A stretch of 64,000 bases of DNA from G965202665 sp965243835 (GCA_965243835.1 OZ251578.1:1550001-1614000), one strand, 5' to 3'; positions 51,903 through 60,730 are shown, numbered from the stretch's first letter. Program-made: numbers and translations. Notes: a model not told the origin generated them from the sequence alone.

Positions 51903-52603
51903 GGGTCGAACAGCTCCCCCTGCGCCTCCTCGCGCCGGTAACGGGGCAACCCCGTCCAGGGCAGTCCTTCCATGAACACCCAGCTGCGGCGGTGAATGGC
52001 GGAGGGCCCCCAAGCGGCCAGAGCCGCCCGATGCCGGGGGCAGGGATAGCCTTTGTTGTCGGCGAAGACGTAGTTGGGATAGTGGAGGGACTCCGCCCGC
52101 ATTATCCGGTCCCTGCTCACCTTGGCCAGGATGGAGGCGGCGGCGATGGTAAGGGAAGTGGCGTCCCCCCGCACCAGCCGGATCGTGGCGGACCCCCCCA
52201 CGAAATCCCACCGGCCGTCCAGCAGTATCCGATGCGGGGAAACCCCCAGCCCCTCCAAAGCCCGGCGGGCGGCCAGCCGTTGCGCATCCGACATTCCCAA
52301 CCGGTCGCATTCTTCATGAGTGGCGTGACCCACCGCCCAAGCCCGGCACCATTCCGCCACCCGCTCGAACAATCCCTCCCGTTCTACTTCGGTGAGCATT
52401 TTGGAGTCCCGGATTTTATAGACCCGGCGGTGGCGGGGGGCCACCGCCGCCCCCACCGTAAGCGGGCCCGCCCACGCCCCCCGGCCCACCTCGTCCATCC
52501 CCGCCACCACCTGATGTCCCTCCTCCCACAAGTCGCGCTCCACCCGCAAGGTGGGAGCGGCCCGGCGCAGGGCGGGACGCAGTCGGAAAGAAGCGGAGGC
52601 CAT
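51875..52603 (-). CDS. rnhB: Ribonuclease HII
   Basis: A 242-residue RNase HII that removes ribonucleotides from DNA. VAGMDEVGRGAWAGPLTVGA contains the first acidic pair and GRG motif; IRDSKMLTEVER and DATSLTIAAASILAKVSRDR, then ADNKGYPCPRHRAAL are conserved. ATG 52603 (MASASF) is preferred over an open upstream extension. The C-terminal about 25 residues are an extra tail. Confidence 0.93.
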   Translation of the reverse strand: MASASFRLRPALRRAAPTLRVERDLWEEGHQVVAGMDEVGRGAWAGPLTVGAAVAPRHRRVYKIRDSKMLTEVEREGLFERVAEWCRAWAVGHATHEECDRLGMSDAQRLAARRALEGLGVSPHRILLDGRWDFVGGSATIRLVRGDATSLTIAAASILAKVSRDRIMRAESLHYPNYVFADNKGYPCPRHRAALAAWGPSAIHRRSWVFMEGLPWTGLPRYRREEAQGELFDPYSPPGALP

Positions 52604-52641
52604 CCAACCGACCCTACCCGCCGTCCCCGCGGCCCCGTCCC

Positions 52642-53769
52642 TCAAAAACTGGTTACGCGCAGAAACTCATCCGAATACAGCCGTTCCAACTCCTCGTCCA
52701 ACTCCAACCGCACCAGCGCGTTCATGGTCTCCGGCGGCGGATATATCACCGGATTGCGGGTGAGAAGCGGGTTGATGTAGTCCAAGGCCTCCCGGTTGGG
52801 GGAGGCCAGCCGGGAAGCGTTGGACATCCCCGCCGAAATACGCGGCTCCAGGATGAAATCGATAAAGGAATGGGCGGTGCAGGGACTGCGGGCGGTGACC
52901 GGCGCCGCCATGACGTCCATCCAGATGACCGCCCCCTCCCGGGGGATTACATAGTCGAAATCGGTTGAATTTTCCGGAATGACCTCGAAGAAGACATCCG
53001 ATCGCCCGTGCGCCACGTCCACGCTGCCGTCCACCAGCCGCCGGGCGTAGTCGGTGGAATCAAACCGGGTGAGCAGGGCGCGGGTGGCGGCCACCAAATC
53101 GGCCGCCTCCGCCACCTGTTGCGGGGAGTCGGTGTTGGGCGAATGACCCAGGTACAGCAGGGCCGCGGCCAGCGCCTGACGGGGGTCTTCCATCAGGGAA
53201 ATCCGGCCGGCGTACACCCAGGCCCGGTCCAGGTCGAAAATCAGCTCCCAGGTCGGTTCGATCTCCGGCGTCGCCAAGTTGACGTTCACCCCCACGCCCA
53301 CCGTACCCCACAGGTAGGGAACCCAGAGAAAACCCTCCCCGACCTCGACCGGATAGCGCCACCGGGCGGGATCGAAACGCGGGATCAGGTTGGAGCGGCC
53401 GGGCACCGCCAGGGAATCCAGGGTCAGCAACAACCCGTCCCGTCCCATTACGTAGGCCAGGCTTTCCTCCATCAGTATCAAATCCACCGGGTCCGCCCGG
53501 GCGCTGATCCGGGAAAGCAGTTCCTCGTCCGAGTCGTAGGACTGCTCCTCCACCACCACCCCGTAGCGGCGTTCGAACTGCTCCACCGCGGTGAACACCG
53601 GGGAGGAGGTTTGGTTGACCACCAGCAAGTCCCCGTCTATCTGACCGGCCGCGCACACCACCGGCTCCGGCCCCGAAGAGGCGCTATCGGTTCCGCAGGC
53701 GGCCGCCATGCCCAACCCCAACAGGAGGGCGACGGCTCGCAACACCGGGCGACGGGAGGCGCGGGCCAT
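52642..53769 (-). CDS. PotD-like polyamine-type ABC substrate-binding lipoprotein
   Basis: A 375-residue lipoprotein (lipobox MAAACGTDS). FERRYGVVVEEQSYDSDEELLSRI, VDLILMEESLAYVMGRDGLL, VPYLWGTVGVGVNV and IPREGAVIWMDVMAAPV match spermidine/putrescine-binding proteins. No PotABC-type permease or ATPase genes are nearby, so its transporter must be encoded elsewhere or it acts alone. It lies 2 bp after the TAP-like hydrolase gene on the same strand. Confidence 0.85.
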   Translation of the reverse strand: MARASRRPVLRAVALLLGLGMAAACGTDSASSGPEPVVCAAGQIDGDLLVVNQTSSPVFTAVEQFERRYGVVVEEQSYDSDEELLSRISARADPVDLILMEESLAYVMGRDGLLLTLDSLAVPGRSNLIPRFDPARWRYPVEVGEGFLWVPYLWGTVGVGVNVNLATPEIEPTWELIFDLDRAWVYAGRISLMEDPRQALAAALLYLGHSPNTDSPQQVAEAADLVAATRALLTRFDSTDYARRLVDGSVDVAHGRSDVFFEVIPENSTDFDYVIPREGAVIWMDVMAAPVTARSPCTAHSFIDFILEPRISAGMSNASRLASPNREALDYINPLLTRNPVIYPPPETMNALVRLELDEELERLYSDEFLRVTSF

Positions 53770-53771
53770 GC

Positions 53772-55724
53772 CTAGTCGAACCGCACCGGGGGGCGGGCGG
53801 CGATGCAGGACAAGTCGGGATCGGCCTGCGGTCCGTCCAGGAACCCCAGGGTGACGGAGCGGGCGCATTCGTGGGAAAGGGCCGCCCCATGCGCCAAATC
53901 GGGGAACTCCGCCAACCGGACGTCGGACAGGTTGCGCGCCGCCAACCACCCCCATTCGGGAGGGGTTATCGGATCAAAAGAGCCCGCCATGACCAGGGCG
54001 GGGATGTCGCTCCGCACCGGCAGGTTTTCCACCGGGTCCGCCTCCCCCAACCCCAGGTCGCGGCAGAACCGCAGGGCGTCGGCGGATTGGAAGACGGCCT
54101 GCGCGAAGAACCCTTGCAGTCGGGGAAACCGCAGTGTGGCGGCGGGGAGGGCGCCGGTCGGCTCAAACGGGATTTCCTCGTTGCACAGCATAGCCATCCC
54201 CTGCCCGTAGGACAGCATGCGGCCCGCGAACAGCAACCCGGTCATCACCAGGGCCGCATCCAAATAGTCCCGGTTGCGGATGGAGTCGAGCAGTGCCGGC
54301 AGGCTCCGCACCACTCCCATGTTGTACATCCCCAGGAAAACCATGTCCAGCAAACGGGCCCCGGTCAGGAATCCGTCCTGTATCCACAGCCGGTCCACGT
54401 TGAACAGGGCGACGGGGGCGGGTTGCTCGTCGAGCAGGGCCCGTTGCCCGTAGAACAGTGCCTCCGCATCCCCGTACCGGGATTGGCAGTCCGGGTCGGC
54501 GGAGCAGGCGGCGAACAAATGTTCCAAGGCCCGGTTCAAGTTGGCCCTTATTTGCGGGCGACCGTTTATTTCCAGCGGATAAACGGAGTCCAAAACCGCC
54601 CGCCGCACCCCCGTTGGATAATCCCGCATTACCGTCAAGGCCAGCCGGGTTCCGTAGGAAAGCCCGAACAGGTCCCACTGCTCGTATCCGAGGGCCCGGC
54701 GGAGGAAATCCACGTCGGAGGCGGAGGCGGCGCTGTTGATGTGGCGCAAAACAGAAGCGTCCGCCTCCCACCGGGCGGAACATTCCCGCAGGACGTCCAA
54801 GAAAAAGCCGGGGTCTTCGTCCGTACCGCCCATCAACTCAAAGGTGCGCTCCACCACTTCCGGACAGGAAAGGTCGGGTTCGGAATATCCCACTCCCCGC
54901 TGGTCGAACACCACCACCGTGCGATCGGCGTCCAGGGGTTTGATCAGGTTGGAGTAGGTGAAAAGCAACGAGGCCAGGGTTTTGGAACCCGGCCCGCCGT
55001 CCAGATACACCAGCGGCGGGGCGCTCTCCCCGTTGCGGGCGGGGAATATCGCCACCGCCAACTTGATCAGGGGGCTGTCCGGGTCGGTGCGGTCCAGCGG
55101 AACCGCCAGGCGCCCGCACCGGGCGGTGACTCCCCACGGGAGCAGGAACGGGCATCCCTCCTCGGGGGTAAACACCCCCCACCCCGGCGGCTCCAACGGC
55201 CGGTCGGCGGTCGCGGCCTCGGGAACGGCGTCGGAAGCCGGGACGGTCGCAACGGTGGTAGAGGTGGTAACAACCGGGACGCTCGTAGCGAGCGGAACGG
55301 TCGTTGTAGTGGTGGAGGTAGTGGTGGTCGGAACGGTCGTAGAAGTAGTAGTGGCGGTGGTGGTCGCGACGGTCGTAGTGGTGGAGGTAGTGGTGGTCGG
55401 GATGGTCGTCGTGGTGGAGGCGGCAGTGACCGGAACAGTCGTAGAGGTAGTGGAAGTAGTGGTCGCGACGGTCGTCGTGGTGGAGGCGGCAGTGACCGGA
55501 ACAGTCGTAGAGGTAGTGGAAGTAGTGGTCGGGATAGTCGTAGTAGCGGAGGCGGCGGCGACCGAGGCGACGGCAACGGTGGTTTCCACAACGGCGGCGG
55601 TCGTTGGCGCGGCGGTGACGGCGGGGGCCGCCTCCCGGGGCGGGTCGGATTCGCCCGCTACGCACGCGGAGGCCGCAATGGCCAGTACGAGGGCGACCGC
55701 CCCTCTACGGCGCGGACCGCTCAT
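53772..55724 (-). CDS. Secreted TAP-like alpha/beta hydrolase with long Thr-rich linker
   Basis: A 650-residue lipoprotein-type exported hydrolase (lipobox IAASACVAG). Residues about 30-170 are a Thr/Val/Ala/Ser-rich linker encoded by DNA repeats. The catalytic part starts near WGVFTPEEGCPFLLPWGV; DGGPGSKTLASL, FDQRGVGYSEPDLSC, DLFGLSYGTRLAL (Ser nucleophile) and a C-terminal TAP-like block with MAGSFDPITPPEWGW and DLAHGAALSHECA (His) follow. Such proteins are proline iminopeptidase- or tripeptidyl-aminopeptidase-like. The start overlaps the HIT stop (TAATG). Confidence 0.88.
   Translation of the reverse strand: MSGPRRRGAVALVLAIAASACVAGESDPPREAAPAVTAAPTTAAVVETTVAVASVAAASATTTIPTTTSTTSTTVPVTAASTTTTVATTTSTTSTTVPVTAASTTTTIPTTTTSTTTTVATTTATTTSTTVPTTTTSTTTTTVPLATSVPVVTTSTTVATVPASDAVPEAATADRPLEPPGWGVFTPEEGCPFLLPWGVTARCGRLAVPLDRTDPDSPLIKLAVAIFPARNGESAPPLVYLDGGPGSKTLASLLFTYSNLIKPLDADRTVVVFDQRGVGYSEPDLSCPEVVERTFELMGGTDEDPGFFLDVLRECSARWEADASVLRHINSAASASDVDFLRRALGYEQWDLFGLSYGTRLALTVMRDYPTGVRRAVLDSVYPLEINGRPQIRANLNRALEHLFAACSADPDCQSRYGDAEALFYGQRALLDEQPAPVALFNVDRLWIQDGFLTGARLLDMVFLGMYNMGVVRSLPALLDSIRNRDYLDAALVMTGLLFAGRMLSYGQGMAMLCNEEIPFEPTGALPAATLRFPRLQGFFAQAVFQSADALRFCRDLGLGEADPVENLPVRSDIPALVMAGSFDPITPPEWGWLAARNLSDVRLAEFPDLAHGAALSHECARSVTLGFLDGPQADPDLSCIAARPPVRFD
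55404..55531. repeat. Perfect 62-bp direct repeat, period 66 bp, in the linker
   Basis: Bases 55404-55465 recur exactly at 55470-55531. The repeat encodes part of the Thr-rich linker of the TAP-like hydrolase (22-codon period, frame kept). More diverged units surround it from about 55250 to 55600. A site prone to length variation. Confidence 0.85.
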
Positions 55725-56083
55725 TAACCGGGCGGCCAACCCAGCGGGCGACCTCCCAGGATATGAAAATGCAAATGCTCCACCGTCTGGCCGCCGTCCC
55801 GTCCCACATTGGTCACCACCCGATATCCGGATTCGGACACCCCTTCCTGCGCGGCCACCCGGGCACACACCGACAGCAGGTGGCCGATCAACGCCCGATC
55901 CCCCTTGGTGATGTGGGACAGGGAGACGATGGGCCGGCGGGGGATGACCAGCACATGCACTTCCGCCTGCGGGTTGATGTCGCGAAATGCCAGGCACGCC
56001 TCGTCCCGGTACACGATGTCCGCCGGGATTTCCCCGCGGATGATCTGACTGAAAATGGTGTCGGGCGGGTCGCCGTCAGTCAT
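55724..56083 (-). CDS. HIT family nucleotide hydrolase (HinT-like)
   Basis: A 119-residue HIT protein. TIFSQIIRGEIPADIVYRDEACLAFRDINPQAEVHVLVIPRRP (N-terminal half, in parts) and the histidine triad EHLHFHILGG are intact, as in HinT phosphoramidases acting on AMP derivatives. It overlaps the Trm112 gene start-to-stop by 8 nt, and its stop shares bases with the next ATG. Confidence 0.93.
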   Translation of the reverse strand: MTDGDPPDTIFSQIIRGEIPADIVYRDEACLAFRDINPQAEVHVLVIPRRPIVSLSHITKGDRALIGHLLSVCARVAAQEGVSESGYRVVTNVGRDGGQTVEHLHFHILGGRPLGWPPG

Positions 56084-56276
56084 TTTCCATCACCGCCTTC
56101 CAGTCGCTTTCGGCCATCATTTCCGCGTCTTCCACCAGCATCACGGGAATGCCCTCGTCTATTCGATACCGAAGGCGGGTTTCGGGATCGGTGGAAACCA
56201 ACGTCCCGTCCACCTCCCGCAAGGGGGCCTTGCTGACCGGGCAGACCAGTATTTCCAGCAGTTTCGGATCCAGCAT
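56076..56276 (-). CDS. Trm112-like small protein
   Basis: A 66-residue Trm112p/UPF0434 family protein: LDPKLLEILVCPVSKAPLREV at the N-terminus and LRYRIDEGIPVMLVEDAE at the end. The zinc site of the eukaryotic family is reduced, with a single CP pair here, as in many bacterial members. Members bind and activate methyltransferases in other organisms; the partner here is unknown. First gene of an operon with the HIT protein and TAP-like hydrolase. Confidence 0.88.
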   Translation of the reverse strand: MLDPKLLEILVCPVSKAPLREVDGTLVSTDPETRLRYRIDEGIPVMLVEDAEMMAESDWKAVMEND

Positions 56277-56359
56277 TACGGGTCCAGTATCGCATCTTCT
56301 CCGACTTATGGGCGGCTAACATCAAAAGTTGGTCCGGGAAACGCAACGCAGAGGTGGAA

Positions 56360-56872
56360 ATGTCGGATATAGCCCGCCGGGTTCGGGAAACGCTGGACGG
56401 CCTGCGCGCCGAGTACGAAACGTTGGAAATCGATCCGGCGTTGTCCGACACCGTCCCTTTCTGCGAGCATTACGGCTACCCGTTGCAGGCGGCGGCCAAC
56501 GCCATCCTGATGGCCTCCAAACGGCCCGCTGGCCGGTATGCGGTGTGCGTGGCCTTGGCGACCACCCGCTTGGACGTGAACCGCAAAGTGCGGGAGGAAA
56601 TGGGGGTGAAGCGGCTTTCCTTCGCCTCGCCGGAGACGACGGCGGAAATCACCGGCATGGAAATAGGCGGGGTAACCCCGTTCGCCCTCCCGGAGGGACT
56701 GGAAACGTACGTGGATGCGACGGTGCTCCAACCCCCGCAGGTGATTGCGGGAGGCGGCGACCGTGCCTCCAAAATCCTGGTAAATCCGGAAGTTTTCACC
56801 CGGATGCCCGCCGTCCGGATAGTGGAGGGTCTGGCGCACCCTCCGCCTCCTCCGCCCGTCGGGAACGTCTGA
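56360..56872 (+). CDS. YbaK/EbsC-type aminoacyl-tRNA deacylase
   Basis: A 170-residue trans-editing domain that hydrolyses misacylated tRNA (Cys/Ala-tRNAPro type), as in YbaK/ProX. DTVPFCEHYGYPLQAAANAILM, TTRLDVNRKVREEMGVKRLSFAS (with the catalytic Lys region) and GMEIGGVTPFALP are conserved. GAGGTGGAA precedes ATG 56360. The 3' end overlaps the convergent SURF1 gene by 77 nt. Confidence 0.85.
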   Translation: MSDIARRVRETLDGLRAEYETLEIDPALSDTVPFCEHYGYPLQAAANAILMASKRPAGRYAVCVALATTRLDVNRKVREEMGVKRLSFASPETTAEITGMEIGGVTPFALPEGLETYVDATVLQPPQVIAGGGDRASKILVNPEVFTRMPAVRIVEGLAHPPPPPPVGNV

Positions 56873-57614
56873 GGTCCCGGCGCAACAAGGCCCCGTAACC
56901 GCCCGCCAACACCGCTCCGAAAGAAAACCACTGGATGGCGTACGCCAGATGCGGGCCGTCTCCCAAGTCCGGCAGGGGAACCGGAACCGGCAAGGCCTGC
57001 GGATCGTCGGGGGCCGTCAACTGTATCCAGAAGGGAAGCAACGGCGCTCCCACCTGCCGGTCCAGGCGCGGCACGTCGATGCGGGACACCCGTTGCAAGG
57101 TTCCCTCCGGCTCGGTGCGGCCCAGGGCGGGCCGGGGCTGGGAAGCGCGTATCAGCCCGGTTATTTCCACCCGCCCCGCCCCGTACAGCCCGCTCGCCGG
57201 GGGGCGGGCCGCCCCGGACGGAAACCATCCGATGTTGACCAGCGCCGCCCTTCCATCCTCCAAGACGAAGGGATGGACGACATGCACCCCGTCCACCCCC
57301 TGGTGCACCTGCGAACGGACCTCCACCGTCCCCTCTTCGAGAAAATTACCGACGGCGGACACCGCCGTATACCGGTAGTGACCGGGATCGTCCGTCGTCC
57401 CCGCCCCGGCCAAAAAATCGGCCAGGGGCAGAGGTTCCCGCTCCAGCCGGGCGGCGGTGATCCGGTTGTCGAAACGCCGCTCCTCCAATCGGCGCAATTG
57501 CCACATCCCCAGCGCAACGAACGCCGCCAACAGCAGGACGGTGAACAACGAGAACACTATCCATCCCGGCCGTAGCAACAGGCGGGAGGGGCGGGCGCGG
57601 GCGGCGTCGTTCAC
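56796..57614 (-). CDS. SURF1 family cytochrome c oxidase assembly protein
   Basis: A 272-residue membrane protein with one helix near each end (about 18-36 and 222-240) and a large periplasmic loop. FVALGMWQLRRLEERRFDN, YRYTAVSAVGNF, VHVVHPFVLEDGRAALVNIGWFP and HLAYAIQWFSFG are the SURF1 signatures. It assists heme insertion into the aa3-type oxidase, so aerobic respiration is likely. The C-terminal 25 residues are a Pro/Arg/Ser tail. Confidence 0.9.
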   Translation of the reverse strand: MNDAARARPSRLLLRPGWIVFSLFTVLLLAAFVALGMWQLRRLEERRFDNRITAARLEREPLPLADFLAGAGTTDDPGHYRYTAVSAVGNFLEEGTVEVRSQVHQGVDGVHVVHPFVLEDGRAALVNIGWFPSGAARPPASGLYGAGRVEITGLIRASQPRPALGRTEPEGTLQRVSRIDVPRLDRQVGAPLLPFWIQLTAPDDPQALPVPVPLPDLGDGPHLAYAIQWFSFGAVLAGGYGALLRRDLRRSRRAEEAEGAPDPPLSGRRASG

Positions 57615-57667
57615 TGCGGAATCCCTCCCATCCTACAGCATCCGCCCGCGCTTTCCCCTCCGCCCGC

Positions 57668-58015
57668 TCACCGCGGCGGGACCGGCTTCCCGATGTCCAC
57701 GGTGACCGCCACCAGTTCCACCCGGCTGTGGCGGCCCTCCGCGTCGCTCCAGAACCGCCGGTGCACCTGGCCGACGACATCCACCTTGTCGCCCCGCACC
57801 GCCTCCCGCACGCTCCGGGCCGGTTCCCACACGATGACCGGAATCACGTCGGTGCGGGGACGGGGCTCCTCGGTGCGCACCGTCACCAGAAGCCGGGACA
57901 TGCTCGCCCCCGAACCGTAGACCCGGCTCTCGGGGTCGGTGGCCAGCGTGCCCTTGAGCACCACCAGGTTCCGGTTGCCCCCCTCGGCCTGCTTGCTTCC
58001 TTCGTTGTGTATCAT
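57668..58015 (-). CDS. ssb: Single-stranded DNA-binding protein
   Basis: A 115-residue single-domain OB-fold protein: NLVVLKGTLATDPESRVYGSGASMSRLLVTVRT, VIPVIVWEPARSVREAVRGDKVDVVGQVHRRFW, both SSB-like. It lacks the acidic C-terminal tip of housekeeping SSB, ending IGKPVPPR, so it is a paralogue or a specialised SSB. GGAGCT precedes the ATG. Placed alone between SURF1 and a relic region. Confidence 0.8.
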   Translation of the reverse strand: MIHNEGSKQAEGGNRNLVVLKGTLATDPESRVYGSGASMSRLLVTVRTEEPRPRTDVIPVIVWEPARSVREAVRGDKVDVVGQVHRRFWSDAEGRHSRVELVAVTVDIGKPVPPR

Positions 58016-58179
58016 TATCAGCTCCTTCCATACGGGGAAATGCGGTAATACCCGTCAATATAGAAAAGGCCTGTGACACAACCCCCAACCCGCCCCCGAC
58101 CGCGCGCCGCCCCCGGCCAGGAAGTCCTATGACGACGGCCGTCGCTTGCGCTCCCTCACAATCCGGGTCGTTAAATTTG

Positions 58180-58458
58180 CCGCCGCCCGAAACCCCTTGT
58201 AAACGCGCGGCGCCGACTGCCTGCCCTGTATGCAACCGTTCGCGCCAGGCGGGCGGAGCAGGTTCTGTACCGCAGCTATCGCTCCGGGCGGATAGGTTCC
58301 CTGCTCATCATCGGGAGCGAACTGTTTATCGTCCTGTCCCTGGCTCCCTATCAGCCTTGGCCATCGCCGGATATACGTTGCTGGCCGCGGCAACGAGCAC
58401 CGCGGCCCACGTCTACGCTCTCGGCCAACTGGCAAAAGCGGCGGCGTCGGCGATGTAA
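58180..58458 (+). pseudogene. Membrane-protein gene relic
   Basis: A decayed coding trace. One frame reads LYRSYRSGRIGSLLIIGSEL and FIVLSLAPY; after a shift near 58350 another reads SALAIAGYTLLAAATSTAAHVYALGQLA up to a TAA at 58458. Both look like helices of one integral protein. No intact start is present. The remaining sequence from 58016 to 58515 shows nothing else. Confidence 0.4.
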
Positions 58459-58515
58459 ATAAAAGAATGATGCAACGCCGGCCCCCCGAAGAGGCGGCAT
58501 GAAACGGCGGCGCGC

Positions 58516-58761
58516 CTACACCGCCAAGACGATCAACACCGCCGCCAGCCCCAGGGAAACCGCCGTCATCACCGCTACTTCGGGCCGCCGGACCCGGATG
58601 CCCGCCCAGTAGATCACCGCGAAGGCCGGGAACACCAGCAACAGCGCCGCTCCCAACCATTTCGTCCACGCATAGTCCGGGAAGTAGAGCACCGCCGCCA
58701 GCACGATGAGAACGCGACCGATCCAGATCAGGGAAGATACGGCCTTGTCGGCTTCGTTCAT
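58516..58761 (-). CDS. Small three-helix membrane protein
   Basis: An 81-residue hydrophobic protein with segments around 12-27, 34-52 and 62-80 and a short soluble start MNEADKAVSSL. It looks real because charge and hydrophobic alternation follow the reading frame. No family recognised. GGAGTGAAAT lies before the ATG. Confidence 0.6.
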   Translation of the reverse strand: MNEADKAVSSLIWIGRVLIVLAAVLYFPDYAWTKWLGAALLLVFPAFAVIYWAGIRVRRPEVAVMTAVSLGLAAVLIVLAV

Positions 58762-59041
58762 ATTTCACTCCTATTCGGCATTGGGGCAGTCCGCCTATTC
58801 TAGCCGCGGCTATTTCTCGTCGTCCTCCGCATATTTGCGCAACAGCTCCAGCCATTGCTCGGCGCGGGCCATATCACCTCGCGCAGAGCCTGAACTACCG
58901 CCTCCGGCTCTCCCGCCCTCGAGTTCCCGGTTCACGACGACGGGCCCCGGCGCGGGTGCGTGCTTTCCGAGGCGGCGATCCGACAACGGGATTCTTGTCC
59001 GAGTCGGGTATGCCTGTCTGCAACACTTGCTACAATATCCA

Positions 59042-59317
59042 GGCGTGACAACCAAATCCATGCGAAGCCGGACAATGGTACGCCCCGTGGAGGTTCGCGC
59101 CGCCGGGCCTTGGCGGTTGTGGTTCCGATTTGAGAATGGCATCGCAGGCGAGATGGATATCAGCGACATGCAGAACCGTCCCCACTTCGCACCCTTGAAC
59201 GATCCCGAACTCTTTGAGCACGTGTATCTGCATCCGCTACGTCGAACCATGTACTGGGACAACGAACGAAGAGAAATAGCCCACTGCGGATTCCACGAAG
59301 CCGTTCAGGGCAACTGA
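59042..59317 (+). CDS. DUF2442 family protein
   Basis: A 91-residue DUF2442 protein: WRLWFRFENGIAGEMDISDM, FAPLNDPELFEHVYLHPLRRTMYWDNERREIAHCGFHEA. TACAAT (59031-59036) ends five bases before GTG 59042, so it may be leaderless; ATG 59057 is an alternative. It is followed by another DUF2442 gene after 68 bp. No DUF4160 partner. 58762-59041 otherwise contains a short minus-strand frame ending EQWLELLRKYAEDDEK with a GAGGTGAT before an ATG, too short to call. Confidence 0.78.
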   Translation, partial: GVTTKSMRSRTMVRPVEVRAAGPWRLWFRFENGIAGEMDISDMQNRPHFAPLNDPELFEHVYLHPLRRTMYWDNERREIAHCGFHEAVQGN

Positions 59318-59385
59318 TTAATTAGGCGCGGGTGAGGAGGTTGCGTATTCCGGTAGAAGGGGTCGTGAACAACAAGGAGGTTCAT

Positions 59386-59643
59386 ATGGCAGTTGAACTT
59401 GATGTAGTCGAAGTCCAACCGCGGGAAGGTTGGTCGATATGGGTCAAATTTGAAGACGGGGTAGAGGGCGAAGTAGATATCAGCGATCTACAGAACTTGC
59501 CCGTCTTCGCAAGTTTGCGGGAAAGGCGGGTGTTCGAGTCGGTTTACGTTCATCCCGACTTGAAAGTTGTTTGCTGGGGGGAAGATTTAGAAATATCTCC
59601 ATGCAAACTGTATGCCGCCCTGTCCGTTGCCCGCGTTGACTAA
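59386..59643 (+). CDS. DUF2442 family protein
   Basis: An 85-residue DUF2442 protein, with AGGAGG seven bases before the ATG. WSIWVKFEDGVEGEVDISDLQNLPVF, FESVYVHPDLKVVCWGEDLEIS. Very similar to the module B protein at 17954, suggesting gene mobility within the genome. No DUF4160 follows; the next gene is on the other strand. Confidence 0.82.
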   Translation: MAVELDVVEVQPREGWSIWVKFEDGVEGEVDISDLQNLPVFASLRERRVFESVYVHPDLKVVCWGEDLEISPCKLYAALSVARVD

Positions 59644-59662
59644 ACCCGGTTTTTCCGGCTAG

Positions 59663-60727
59663 TTACGAAATGGGGATGGGGCGGTCGGCGGCGGCGGACT
59701 TTTGGAGGGCCAGGCCCGCTTCCAACAGGTGGCGGCCTTCTTCGCCGGTCAGGGACGGCGGCTCTTCGCCGCGCAGGGCGGCCATCGTGTTGCGAGTGGA
59801 AGCGGCGAAACTGGCCTCCCAGCCGGACGGCATGTCATCGTATTCGTAAGTAACTCCCCCCCGGTAGACGATGAGCGGAGCCCGGGGGACGGTGCGCCCA
59901 TGCCCGCGGGTGACCCACAAAATTCCCTCGGAGCCGGTCACCTCCACATGATCGTCCTGAGCGTAATTGTCGCCCGCGATCCGCAAACCGGGGGAATAAA
60001 CTACGTCGAACACCCCCATCCGCCCCCCGCTGAACCCGAAGGTGATCACCGCCGGGGCGTCCAGCGTCATCCCGTCCGCAGTCGCGGTGCTCCCGATTTG
60101 GGCGTACACCCGTTCAATGCGACCCATCAGAAACCAGGCCGCGGCCAGCTTGTGATGCCCGTCGTCGAAGGTGAGCGGGCCGCCCCCGCCCCTGCTCGGA
60201 TCGTGCCGCCACTCCCGGGCCGCCCGGGGCACCCGCCATCCGTAGGCGGGATCCCCCGGGTTGGACTTGATGCGCACGCCGAGCGGCTCCCCGATTCCCC
60301 CCTCGTCTATTATCCGCCGGGCGCGGGCGATGGGCGGGTAATGAACGAAGTTCTCATACACCTTGAAGAAAGCCCCCCGACGGGCCGCCTCGGCGATCAT
60401 CCCGTCCGCTTCGGCCAGGCTGACCGCCATCGGTTTCTGCACGGACACCCCCAGCCCGGCCCGCAAAGCGTACATCGCAACCGGATGGTGCAGATGGTGG
60501 GGAACGAGCGCCTCCACCAGGTCCACCTCCCCCGAATGGCACAAGGCCCGGTAGTCCTCGTACACCGCCACCGTCGAATCCGGCGTCCCCCACGCCCGGG
60601 CCTTGGCGGCCGCCGCCTCCCGGTCCACATCGCAAACGGCCGTTATCCGGAAGTCGTCGCTCCCCCGGTAGCCGTACGCGTGCAGATCGGAGATGCGCCC
60701 GCAACCGATGACGCCGACCCGGAACAT
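59663..60727 (-). CDS. Gfo/Idh/MocA family oxidoreductase
   Basis: A 354-residue NAD(P)-dependent sugar or polyol dehydrogenase. FRVGVIGCGRISDLHAYGY is the Rossmann start; VEALVPHHLHHPVAMYALRAGLGVSVQKPMAVSLAEADGM contains the EKP-like motif as QKP; DDGHHKLAAAWFLMG holds the active-site His pair (DxGxH). Glu to Gln in EKP is a known variant. Last gene of the sugar-uptake operon, 3 bp after the MalG-type permease, so it probably oxidises the imported sugar. Confidence 0.9.
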   Translation of the reverse strand: MFRVGVIGCGRISDLHAYGYRGSDDFRITAVCDVDREAAAAKARAWGTPDSTVAVYEDYRALCHSGEVDLVEALVPHHLHHPVAMYALRAGLGVSVQKPMAVSLAEADGMIAEAARRGAFFKVYENFVHYPPIARARRIIDEGGIGEPLGVRIKSNPGDPAYGWRVPRAAREWRHDPSRGGGGPLTFDDGHHKLAAAWFLMGRIERVYAQIGSTATADGMTLDAPAVITFGFSGGRMGVFDVVYSPGLRIAGDNYAQDDHVEVTGSEGILWVTRGHGRTVPRAPLIVYRGGVTYEYDDMPSGWEASFAASTRNTMAALRGEEPPSLTGEEGRHLLEAGLALQKSAAADRPIPIS

Positions 60728-60730
60728 CGC

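Noticed and set aside
55240..55720. Long Ser/Gly/Arg-rich plus-strand frame opposite the linker
   Set aside because: It is the antisense reading of the Thr/Val-rich linker of the hydrolase; repeats explain its openness.
58810..58872. Short minus-strand gene ending EQWLELLRKYAEDDEK
   Set aside because: Only about 20 residues after the best ribosome-binding site; too short to support, and the longer frame is low complexity.
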